DNA from: Planctomycetota bacterium
GTDB taxonomy: Bacteria; Planctomycetota; Planctomycetia; Pirellulales; Thermoguttaceae
NCBI GenBank assembly: GCA_025356915.1
Contig: JANXQG010000251.1
Coordinates: forward strand, 1-5,781
Reading direction: 5' to 3'
Length of the DNA stretch: 5,781 nt
This document shows positions 1 through 5,616 of this stretch, piece by piece. The notes beneath the pieces are model-generated. The model was not told the DNA's origin. It saw only the letters and a program-made list of their open reading frames with translations, and did not search any database. A program made the position numbers and the translations under genes. Positions within the stretch are counted from its first letter, which is position 1. Each line of letters begins with the position of its first letter.

Positions 1-922
1 CAAAGCCCAACCGCCGCCCGGCAGCGAGGGGGCCTTGAAGTCTGCCGCGAACGACGGTCTCGTGGGGCTTTCCGTCTTCTTCGGCGGTCGCAATCGCGGA
101 CACCAGTATTTCACACTTCCGATCCGCCGAGATCGTCGTCCTTATCTTCTGGTCGCGAAACTCCCAGCGCAACTCCAGGCTTCCTTCACCGGAGAACTGC
201 TTGAGGTCGCACACCAGTTGAATGTCACCGACCAGAGGAGGAGTGTTCTCGGCAAGTTGGCGACTATGCTCTTGTTCGTTGTAGGCAATCTCATTCGTGA
301 GCCGCCCGGCGAAGACCAGTGCGTCGTCGGTCACACGGTTTCCCTCGAAGGTCCATTGACCATCGGCGACCTTCCAGCGGGAGGACTTCTCTTTCGGTTC
401 CCAATGAGGACTGCCCGGCAGCGCCCACTTTGCTTGCAAGTTGCTGTCGTAAACCAGCAACCACATGTCCTGTGATTGGGATGCCCCCCTCTGGAGTCGG
501 CGTCCGTTAATGAAAATCCCGCCATCGGTAATTTCCAACGTCTCGCCGGGTAGACCCACCAAACGCTTGACATAATTGATTCGGCGGTCCTTGGGGAACT
601 TGAATGTGATTAAGTCCCATCGCCGCGGCTGACTAATTTTATCCACCAGGATGCGGTCGCCCTGTAAGATCGGCGCATCCACGCCAATTTCGTTCGCTTG
701 GCCGCAGTTTGGGCAAGAGGCATGCACGGGTGTTCGCTCCTGCAGCATCTGTGCCTGCATCGACATGCTGACGGCATATTTCATGCCGCAGTTCTGGCAT
801 ACCACGTCGGCATGGGCGCCGTAAATGGTTGGTGCCATGGCTCCCGTTGGCACGATAAACGCCTCCAAGAGCTTCCATTTCACGAGAAACGCGAGCAGGT
901 AAGCAAATCCTTCGCGAGCCAT
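1..922 (-). CDS. Signal peptidase I (S26)-family membrane protein with zinc-ribbon insert, C-terminus beyond the window
   Basis: The visible 307 residues open with a hydrophobic segment (residues 6-24, FAYLLAFLVKWKLLEAFIV) that should anchor the protein in the cytoplasmic membrane. Box B follows as VPTGAMAPTI (24-33). Box D is YVKRLVGLPGE (117-127); its Lys119 matches the general-base lysine of signal peptidase I (E. coli Lys145). The nucleophile position (E. coli Ser90) is Ala28, codon GCC at 839-841, so normal Ser/Lys catalysis is in doubt. Between boxes B and D sits a C-x2-C-x24-C-x2-C cluster (Cys42, 45, 70, 73), a likely zinc ribbon, followed by GDRILVDK (88-95). Residues about 142-307 are an insert absent from E. 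coli LepB; 230-275 looks like beta-strands. The box E region with Gly-Asp lies past the edge. I chose ATG 922 because GGAG lies 8 bases upstream. An in-frame ATG at 991 overlaps the upstream stop as TAATG and would add 23 residues. It is probably cotranscribed with the glycoside hydrolase gene. The family call is firm; peptidase activity is not. Confidence 0.88.
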   Translation of the reverse strand, partial: MAREGFAYLLAFLVKWKLLEAFIVPTGAMAPTIYGAHADVVCQNCGMKYAVSMSMQAQMLQERTPVHASCPNCGQANEIGVDAPILQGDRILVDKISQPRRWDLITFKFPKDRRINYVKRLVGLPGETLEITDGGIFINGRRLQRGASQSQDMWLLVYDSNLQAKWALPGSPHWEPKEKSSRWKVADGQWTFEGNRVTDDALVFAGRLTNEIAYNEQEHSRQLAENTPPLVGDIQLVCDLKQFSGEGSLELRWEFRDQKIRTTISADRKCEILVSAIATAEEDGKPHETVVRGRLQGPLAAGRRLGF

Positions 923-930
923 TTTCAAAA

Positions 931-934
931 CTCC
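931..934 (-). promoter_or_regulatory. Ribosome binding site of the signal peptidase-like gene
   Basis: On the minus strand GGAG stands 8 bases before the ATG at 922. This is the reason for preferring that start over the in-frame ATG at 991, which has no purine-rich motif at a suitable distance. Confidence 0.5.
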
Positions 935-990
935 GGTTCTTTCAAGCAATGGCCGCACTAGGGCAAGCGGCGACGCACTCGGGGAATCCA

Positions 991-3822
991 TTACTTCATC
1001 AGGCTGCGCACCAGGTCAATGGGAAGCTCTTTGGACGGCGCGAAGGTCTCGCCGCCCATATAATCCAACAGACTGCGGAGCATCTGCCGCGACACCGGCC
1101 GCTGGTGGATGCCCGTGTTCATGTCGATGCTGCATACCAGGAGCTTGCCGCCCCCTGTCTTCGCCTCGAATACCAATCCCAGTCGGCGATTGGTATTCCA
1201 GTCGTCGATCACCTGGACCAGCGGCCGAAAGTCGGCCGGAAACCCGTCGAGAATCATGGCCCGCGACTTGCTCACCGGATCCCACCACTGCCAGTTGCTG
1301 TGAAACTCCGTGGGAAACCGTGCAAAAGCCGCATGCTTGGGATCGCAGAGGATGCCCAACGTGTGAGGGGGCTGGCGGCGGGTCCAGCGCGTGTTCCAGA
1401 AGATCGGGCTGAAGCCGGGCGGAACGTCGCTGCGCACCGCAGCTGGCGGCACGAGCAACAACACTTTCTTGCCCGCCGCCAATGCGGCCGTGGTTTGCGG
1501 GTCGAGCGACGAGGCCACCAGCACATTCGTTGGCGGGGCCGTGTCTACCTGAGCCGGATAGACCCAAATGTCCCAATGGTTCGTGCAGGGCGTATCCTTG
1601 AGAGAGAGCGTCAGGATCAGTTTGGCAGCCACCTCAACCTTTGCCAGCGGGATCTCGATCTTGCCCAGGGCCGTGCCACCGCCCAGGGGAATCGGCAGGG
1701 TCGGCAACTCGCCGGACGCCACGACACGGCCATCCGTCGCCGTAAGCGACCAAACGGGCGTCGCCGCTTGGATCGGCGCTGCGCCGTAATGGGCAACCTC
1801 GGCTTGGGCGGTGAATGTTTCCGCGTTGGTCCAGACGCATTTCTTCATCCGGAGCAACGGTACCGTCGGCGAGCAGAACTGGCGGAACTCGGCAGCCGTG
1901 ACGTAGTCCTTACTGTCCCAGAAGGGATCGAGCACGCCTACCAGCGCAGTTCCCTGCCCTGGAAAATCGTGCAAGTCGAGTAATTGGAATCCACCAAAAC
2001 CTGCCGTCCTCAGCGCCGCCTCGATCTCTTCCTTATAGAGCAGCGTCTGCAGCTTGCCGCTGGCCATGACGAAGTCCTGCGCCTGGTCGAGCATGTGATG
2101 TTCGCGAAGCGAATCGCGGACGATCTCGAAATTCCGCGCGCGGACCACGCCCGTGTACTTGTCGATCTCGCGGAGATTGGGAAACACACACCACTGGCCA
2201 ATCTCGTGCGAGACCACCGGCGCGCGGAAGTGGGCCACTTCGCCCCGGTAGTCCACGTCGGTGGAAAGCGGCGAGGCGTTCACGCGGCTGCGCAAGCCTT
2301 CTCCCCAACCCTGGATACGCGGGTTGGGACGCGAGTGATAGTCGCTTTCCGGCGTGACGGGCCAACCCGAGCAACTGGTGTACAGCCGTCGCGAATCTTT
2401 CTGCTTCCAATAGTGGACGATTTTTGAGAGCCAGGCCTCGTGGTTCCTGCCGCTCGGTTCGTTGCCCACGCAAAGCATGGTGAACGACGGGTGATTGCCG
2501 TAGGCCCGCAGGATCCGGTCGCCCTCGGCGTAGACGAAGGCATCGCACCCGGCATCGCTGCCCAACGTGGCCCAGACGGGCGTCTCGACATGCAGGTAGA
2601 AACCTTCCCGGTCGGCCGCCTCGAAGGCCGCCTCGGGCGGGCACCAGGAGTGGAAGCGAAAATGATTCAAACCGTGCGCCTTGGCCACGCGGATGATTTG
2701 CTGCCAACTCTCTGGATCGGTGGGCGGATAACCAGTCAACGGGAAGATGCAACATTCCAGCGTGCCGCGGAGGAAGGTCAGCCGCCCGTTGACGGTGAAC
2801 TGCGTGCCGCGCGTGCGGAACTCGCACATGCCGAAGGACGTCTGCTTGTCGTTGGAATACTTCTTGCCGGCAGCCGATGCCGTAAGCCCTACGGCCAACT
2901 TGTAGCAGTTGGGGGCAAACTCATCCCATAGCTTGACAGCATCCCCCATCGGCAACTCGATGACAACCTGTGTCTGCTTCTCATTGGTGATGCGACACTC
3001 CAGGCCTTTTTCAACGCCGCCGGAATTTTCGGTGGTCAAACGGGCACTCAACGCCAACGAGCCATCAGCGGGCTGCCCAGTCTGGTTTGCGATGGTCACC
3101 CGCACGCGGGCGGTCTTCTTGGCAATGTCGGGCGTCACCTGCACGTCGTCGATCCAGACCGGATCGGTGGCCGCGAGTTCAAGGCGACCGATCATGCCGT
3201 TCCAGCCGGTCTGCGTGTGCTCGGTGATCGAGTGGGCGTCTTTGCCGATGTTGATCTTGTAACGACTATCGACGCGCACGGCGATCCGGTGGGGGCCGGG
3301 TGCCAGCAGAGCCGTCAAGTCGTATTCGTGGGGAGCGCAGAGACTATTCTGCATGCCGACCGGTTGACCATCGACCCAAACTTGCGTCTCCCAATGGCAA
3401 CGCTCCAGCAGCAGGGTGATGCGTTTTCCTTTCCAATCGACGGGAATCAGCACCTGTTTTTGATACCAGGCGGGACCCGAATAGGTATAGACCCTGGTCA
3501 GCCAATTGGGCGAGCGTTCCGTGGTTTTCCTGCCAAAACCATTCTCATCCGTCGAGCCGGGCAGTTTGATCTTGTCGGTCAGGGCAACGTCGAACCATTT
3601 ATCCTGAATGCCCTGGTCCTTGGGATCGAGACGGAAATCCCACAACCCGGCCAGCGAGAGCGTGCGATTGGTCTGCTGCTGAGCTTGCGATTCGGAGCAA
3701 AATAGGGCAAGGAAGCCAAACAGTAGGGCGATTGTGCGACAGGAACGCCTTGCGTTCATGTTTTTCTCGTGGTGCGCATCGGCTGGGGCTGCGGATTTGC
3801 AGAACGACGCTTGCTTCTTCAT
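991..3822 (-). CDS. Secreted glycoside hydrolase family 2 protein (beta-galactosidase/glucuronidase-like)
   Basis: A 943-residue retaining glycosidase, probably exported to cleave a plant or algal polysaccharide; the sugar specificity cannot be read from the sequence. A signal peptide lies at residues about 22-47 (RRSCR, then TIALLFGFLALFC, then SQA before QQQ). The jelly-roll sugar-binding domain covers about 50-200 (LAGLWDF, AWYQK, LLLERCHWETQVWVDG), an Ig-like domain about 205-330, and the TIM barrel from about 335 (TVNGRLTFLRGT). The acid/base is Glu455 in VGNEPSG (codon 2458-2460) and the nucleophile is Glu540 in VSHEIGQW (2203-2205). Their 85-residue separation fits GH2 (76 in LacZ). 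A beta-rich domain (about 650-755) and a flavodoxin/glutamine-amidotransferase-like tail (about 760-943, GGGKLLVCSIDM) follow. Start choice: ATG 3822 has AAGGA 9 bases upstream and lies just below a candidate promoter. ATG 3759 would give a tidier signal peptide. The GTG at 3861 lies upstream of the predicted transcript start. The frame is intact and the family call is secure. Confidence 0.92.
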   Translation of the reverse strand: MKKQASFCKSAAPADAHHEKNMNARRSCRTIALLFGFLALFCSESQAQQQTNRTLSLAGLWDFRLDPKDQGIQDKWFDVALTDKIKLPGSTDENGFGRKTTERSPNWLTRVYTYSGPAWYQKQVLIPVDWKGKRITLLLERCHWETQVWVDGQPVGMQNSLCAPHEYDLTALLAPGPHRIAVRVDSRYKINIGKDAHSITEHTQTGWNGMIGRLELAATDPVWIDDVQVTPDIAKKTARVRVTIANQTGQPADGSLALSARLTTENSGGVEKGLECRITNEKQTQVVIELPMGDAVKLWDEFAPNCYKLAVGLTASAAGKKYSNDKQTSFGMCEFRTRGTQFTVNGRLTFLRGTLECCIFPLTGYPPTDPESWQQIIRVAKAHGLNHFRFHSWCPPEAAFEAADREGFYLHVETPVWATLGSDAGCDAFVYAEGDRILRAYGNHPSFTMLCVGNEPSGRNHEAWLSKIVHYWKQKDSRRLYTSCSGWPVTPESDYHSRPNPRIQGWGEGLRSRVNASPLSTDVDYRGEVAHFRAPVVSHEIGQWCVFPNLREIDKYTGVVRARNFEIVRDSLREHHMLDQAQDFVMASGKLQTLLYKEEIEAALRTAGFGGFQLLDLHDFPGQGTALVGVLDPFWDSKDYVTAAEFRQFCSPTVPLLRMKKCVWTNAETFTAQAEVAHYGAAPIQAATPVWSLTATDGRVVASGELPTLPIPLGGGTALGKIEIPLAKVEVAAKLILTLSLKDTPCTNHWDIWVYPAQVDTAPPTNVLVASSLDPQTTAALAAGKKVLLLVPPAAVRSDVPPGFSPIFWNTRWTRRQPPHTLGILCDPKHAAFARFPTEFHSNWQWWDPVSKSRAMILDGFPADFRPLVQVIDDWNTNRRLGLVFEAKTGGGKLLVCSIDMNTGIHQRPVSRQMLRSLLDYMGGETFAPSKELPIDLVRSLMK

Positions 3823-3831
3823 GATTACAAA

Positions 3832-3836
3832 TCCTT
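3832..3836 (-). promoter_or_regulatory. Ribosome binding site of the GH2 gene
   Basis: AAGGA on the minus strand, 9 bases before ATG 3822. It decides the start: neither the GTG at 3861 nor the ATG at 3759 has as good a motif (the latter has only GAGAA nearby). Confidence 0.6.
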
Positions 3837-3848
3837 GAAAATGAGAAA

Positions 3849-3877
3849 TTTCTAGTTTCACTAAAATGGGGCGTCAA
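3849..3877 (-). promoter_or_regulatory. Candidate sigma-70-type promoter of the GH2-signal peptidase operon
   Basis: Read on the minus strand, TTGACG (3872-3877) matches the -35 consensus at five of six bases. After exactly 17 bases comes TAGAAA (3849-3854), matching four of six -10 bases. Transcription would start near 3842, giving a leader of about 20 bases that contains the AAGGA motif. A perfect 10-bp palindrome, AGAAATTTCT (3844-3853), overlaps the -10 and could be an operator, though it may be chance. This is a consensus match only. Confidence 0.45.
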
Positions 3878-3995
3878 GGTGAATGCGATTCTGATGGAAG
3901 CCCAAAGTTTCTAAAGTCTGGGCGACACTTGCCATCATAGCTGATATATTTTCGCGAGGAAAGTAGCAGGTACACTCCGTGTGTCTCCTGAGCCT

Positions 3996-4004
3996 GTTCC
4001 CAGG
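3996..4004. repeat. Left copy of a 9-bp direct repeat, possible target-site duplication
   Basis: GTTCCCAGG here recurs exactly at 4127-4135. The left copy is one base from the element's outer arm and the right copy touches the other arm, the arrangement expected of a duplication made on insertion. Caution: the right copy is also half of a small palindrome (CCTGGTTCCCAGG), so the match could have another origin. Confidence 0.5.
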
Positions 4005-4005
4005 G

Positions 4006-4126
4006 CAGGAGAACTGCAAAGTCCGGGGTCTGGTCCATGTTTCGGCGAGAACTTATGAAATTCACCCGAGATCTTGCCCGAAAACATGGACCTGACCCCT
4101 TCGCGTTGGACTTTGCAGTTCTCCTG
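4006..4126. mobile_element. MITE/REP-like palindromic element, 121 bp
   Basis: The outer arms are a perfect 19-bp inverted repeat, CAGGAGAACTGCAAAGTCC at 4006-4024 and its exact complement at 4108-4126. Directly inside, GGGGTCTGGTCCATGTTT-CGG (4025-4045) pairs with 4078-4099, with one mismatch and one single-base gap. The right side has 8 unpaired bases (4100-4107), and the central loop is about 32 bases (4046-4077). There is no coding capacity, so movement would depend on a transposase elsewhere. From memory, motifs like TGGACCTGACCCC are dispersed in some bacterial genomes and linked to RAYT-type transposases; I cannot confirm that here. The long, nearly complete self-complementarity excludes a chance origin, but a structured RNA or regulatory hairpin is an alternative reading. 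Confidence 0.7.
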
Positions 4127-4135
4127 GTTCCCAGG
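4127..4135. repeat. Right copy of the 9-bp direct repeat
   Basis: GTTCCCAGG, identical to 3996-4004 and directly abutting the right arm of the inverted-repeat element. It also overlaps the possible -35 of nadC. Confidence 0.5.
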
Positions 4136-4156
4136 ACGAGCAAGGCATTCTAAGAT
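4128..4156 (+). promoter_or_regulatory. Possible promoter of nadC, giving a leaderless transcript
   Basis: TTCCCA (4128-4133) and TAAGAT (4151-4156) each match four of six consensus bases and are separated by 17 bases. A start 7 bases after the -10 falls on the A of the nadC ATG. The purine run AGAAGG touches the ATG directly, too close to act as a normal Shine-Dalgarno site, which fits leaderless translation. The matches are modest and this is only a suggestion. Confidence 0.3.
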
Positions 4157-4162
4157 AGAAGG

Positions 4163-5179
4163 ATGAACAAAGAATTTCACCAGTTCGTTTGGAATGAAGA
4201 ACTTGAGCAAGATTGGCTGCGGATTCTCGATCTGGCGCTGCGCGAGGATTTGGGATCCCAGGGCGACTGTACGTCCGATGCTTTGGTGCCAGAACAGGCC
4301 CAGGGCAGGGCGGACGTCGTCGTTCGCCAGGCCGGTGTGTTGGCAGGCGAGGCGGCTATCGCTGCGACCTTGGCGAAATTTAGCCCTAGTAGTAGCGTAG
4401 GCATCCTGCCTGCGTCATCTCGTAGCGTAGGCATTCCGCCTGCGTCTTCCGGTCTGAAATGGTCATCGCAGGCCCACGATGGTCAAACCTTGGCACCGGG
4501 GCAATTAATCGGAACCTTGGATGGCCCTGCCCGGGCGATACTATCGGTGGAGCGGCCTCTGCTGAATATGCTGGGCCGGCTTTCGGGCATTGCGTCGCTC
4601 ACACGCCGATACGTCGATGCTGTAAGCGGTACGCGGGCGAGCATTTATGATACGCGGAAAACAACCCCCGGCTGGCGGTCGCTGGAAAAATACGCAGTTC
4701 GCTGCGGAAACGGGCGAAATCATCGCGCGGGCCTCTTTGAAGCCGTGTTGATTAAAGACAACCACCTAGCCTTGGGTGCCGAATTGCGGCCGCAAGGTGT
4801 CGGTGGCTACTCGCCAGCCGAGGCCGTGCTCAAGGCGCGGCAGTTCCTTTTGGAGCGATTGGGCGGCGCAGGCCGACAGACCATCGTGGAAATCGAGGTC
4901 GATACGCTGGAGCAGCTCGATGAGGTGCTGGCGGTCGAGCCTGATTTAGTCCTATTGGACAATATGAGCCTTGCCATGCTCTGCGAGGCCGTAGCTTGTC
5001 GCAATGCACGGCGTGCGGCGGTTGAGCTTGAGGCTTCCGGCGGCATTGATCTGAGCACGGTACGTGGGGTGGCGGAAACGGGAGTCGAAAGGATCAGCGT
5101 GGGTGCACTGACGCATTCGGCCGTGTCGCTTGATTTTGGTTTGGATTGGAATTTGACAGATCTTGGCTTCGACCTATAG
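4163..5179 (+). CDS. nadC: Quinolinate phosphoribosyltransferase (nicotinate-nucleotide diphosphorylase, carboxylating)
   Basis: This cytoplasmic enzyme converts quinolinate and PRPP to nicotinate mononucleotide, CO2 and pyrophosphate in de novo NAD synthesis. The N-terminal domain (about 18-130) opens with LALREDLGSQGDCTSDAL. The barrel follows with VERPLLNMLGRLSGIASLT (129-147), DTRKTTPGWR (163-172), NHRAGLFEAVLIKDNH (186-201), EIEVDTLEQL (243-252), LLDNMS (264-269) and ELEASGGI. Arg165, Lys166, His187, Arg188, Lys198, Glu245 and Asp266 match the substrate-binding residues of the M. tuberculosis enzyme, so activity is expected. The protein has 338 residues against about 280-300 for the family. 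Much of the excess is residues 77-96, encoded by two tandem 30-bp repeats between KFSPS and GLKW, a loop of the N-terminal domain. A stop codon at 4151-4153, in frame upstream, supports the ATG at 4163. It is transcribed alone: the divergent GH2 gene lies upstream and a terminator lies 40 bases after the stop. Confidence 0.97.
   Translation: MNKEFHQFVWNEELEQDWLRILDLALREDLGSQGDCTSDALVPEQAQGRADVVVRQAGVLAGEAAIAATLAKFSPSSSVGILPASSRSVGIPPASSGLKWSSQAHDGQTLAPGQLIGTLDGPARAILSVERPLLNMLGRLSGIASLTRRYVDAVSGTRASIYDTRKTTPGWRSLEKYAVRCGNGRNHRAGLFEAVLIKDNHLALGAELRPQGVGGYSPAEAVLKARQFLLERLGGAGRQTIVEIEVDTLEQLDEVLAVEPDLVLLDNMSLAMLCEAVACRNARRAAVELEASGGIDLSTVRGVAETGVERISVGALTHSAVSLDFGLDWNLTDLGFDL
4391..4450 (+). 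repeat. Two tandem 30-bp repeats inside the nadC reading frame
   Basis: Unit one (4391-4420) and unit two (4421-4450) agree at 25 of 30 bases and share the core AGCGTAGGCAT followed by GCCTGCGTC. Each is ten codons, so the frame is kept, reading SSVGILPASS and RSVGIPPASS. Each unit can fold as a short hairpin (GTAGGC, five-base loop, GCCTGC, one G-T pair). Units of this type (GTAGGCATCCTGCCTGC) are, from memory, dispersed in planctomycete and related genomes, so these probably arrived as mobile repeat DNA and not through gradual growth of a protein loop. Confidence 0.8.
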
Positions 5180-5219
5180 TTGCTTGGCAACGGTGTCTCG
5201 GGGAGAGATGCCGGTGTTT

Positions 5220-5273
5220 TGACGCAGCGGGGAAGCTGGGAGCTCAAGGGGACCCCGCTGCGTCATTTTCTTT
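5220..5273 (+). terminator. Intrinsic terminator of nadC
   Basis: A perfect stem of GACGCAGCGGGG (5221-5232) with CCCCGCTGCGTC (5253-5264), extended by one T-A pair to 13 bp, encloses a 20-base loop and runs into ATTTTCTTT (5265-5273). The GC-rich stem and T-rich tail fit Rho-independent termination of plus-strand transcripts. In the opposite direction the tail is A-rich, so it should act one way only. Confidence 0.85.
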
Positions 5274-5322
5274 ACAGCCAATATCTTTGGGCTAGGCCAA
5301 TTGGGTGGGTTAAAATCCATTA

Positions 5323-5338
5323 ACTAGGTTATCCTAGT
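5323..5338. repeat. Short perfect dyad ACTAGG-TTAT-CCTAGT
   Basis: Six-base arms with a four-base spacer, of a size that could serve as a protein-binding operator. Four bases separate it from the next hairpin. The function is unknown. Confidence 0.35.
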
Positions 5339-5341
5339 CCG

Positions 5342-5367
5342 AAAAGCCGTAAATCCTTACCGCTTTT
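5342..5367. terminator. Hairpin with A-rich left and T-rich right flank, possible weak bidirectional terminator
   Basis: AAAAGCCGTAA (5342-5352) pairs with TTACCGCTTTT (5357-5367) through ten pairs and one C-C mismatch around the loop ATCC. Both strands end in TTTT, so it could terminate transcription in either direction. The GC content is low for a terminator, and it may instead be a dispersed palindromic repeat or an operator. Confidence 0.35.
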
Positions 5368-5518
5368 GTGATTGACTTGAACGACGGCAGCCCCGTTTCT
5401 GAATAATTGGAGCCTGGAGGCCGATTGTCGAGAAATGCTACGCTTAATCCAGCTTTTCCGGCTCTAGGTGCAGGCGTAGGGTGGGACGAGCGATCCCAAA
5501 TATCGCGACGAAACAGAG

Positions 5519-5549
5519 TTGATGAGGCTCGCTACTCTCGTCCTACAAT
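5519..5549 (+). promoter_or_regulatory. Weak promoter candidate for the small ORF
   Basis: TTGATG (5519-5524) and TACAAT (5544-5549, five of six consensus bases) stand 19 bases apart, slightly longer than ideal. A start near 5556 would leave a leader of about 60 bases before the ATG at 5617. Confidence 0.25.
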
Positions 5550-5616
5550 TATTCGTATCCCGCACCAAGAACCGGAATCGCCAGTTTTCCTGGGAAAAAA
5601 CGAAGATCGGCATCTT

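Larger units (their letters stand above)
3862..4162. other. Divergent intergenic region between the GH2 gene and nadC
   Basis: This stretch holds the upstream part of the GH2 promoter on the left and an inverted-repeat element plus a possible nadC promoter on the right. The part from about 3880 to 3995 shows nothing I can name. Minus-strand open frames running through it are not convincing genes: they cross the hairpin element, their start codons lack ribosome sites, and the predicted peptides look like no family I know. Confidence 0.7.
5274..5616. other. Mostly non-coding stretch between the nadC terminator and the small ORF
   Basis: Two neighbouring dyads (5323-5338 and 5342-5367) and a weak promoter match are all I can see. 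The frame of the downstream small protein stays open back to a TTG at 5407. The extra 70 residues (rich in Gly, Arg, Pro and Asn) do not resemble the helical, acidic character that begins at 5617, so I read them as untranslated. Confidence 0.55.

Noticed and set aside
35..475. Plus-strand open frame of 146 codons opposite the signal peptidase-like gene
   Set aside because: The minus strand carries recognisable box B and box D motifs over a continuous frame. The plus-strand frame is a by-product of its codon use.
949..1983. Long plus-strand open frame (344 codons)
   Set aside because: It is the mirror of the GH2 gene. The minus-strand protein shows GH2 domains and both catalytic Glu residues, while this translation is rich in Arg, His and Gln and matches no family.
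2033..2827. Second minus-strand frame of 264 codons within the GH2 gene
   Set aside because: It is a +1 shadow of the catalytic domain. The true frame is unbroken through the same region, so there is no frameshift to explain.
4006..4126. Inverted repeat read as an intrinsic terminator or CRISPR-like repeat
   Set aside because: No T-run follows either arm, no regular spacers exist, and the nested arms with flanking direct repeats fit an inserted element better.
3874..4210. Two overlapping minus-strand open frames in the intergenic region (89 and 91 codons)
   Set aside because: They run through the inverted-repeat element, lack ribosome sites and show no domain signal. One overlaps the start of nadC.
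4807..5247. Minus-strand open frame of 146 codons opposite nadC
   Set aside because: It is Ser- and Thr-rich shadow sequence against conserved NadC motifs, and it extends into the terminator.
5371..5409. TTGACT near 5373 as a promoter -35
   Set aside because: No acceptable -10 lies 16-18 bases downstream; the AT-rich GAATAAT comes too late.
5407..5616. N-terminal extension of the small protein from a TTG start
   Set aside because: Composition changes sharply at 5617, no ribosome site precedes the TTG, and a possible promoter lies inside this stretch. I kept the 50-residue form, with low certainty.
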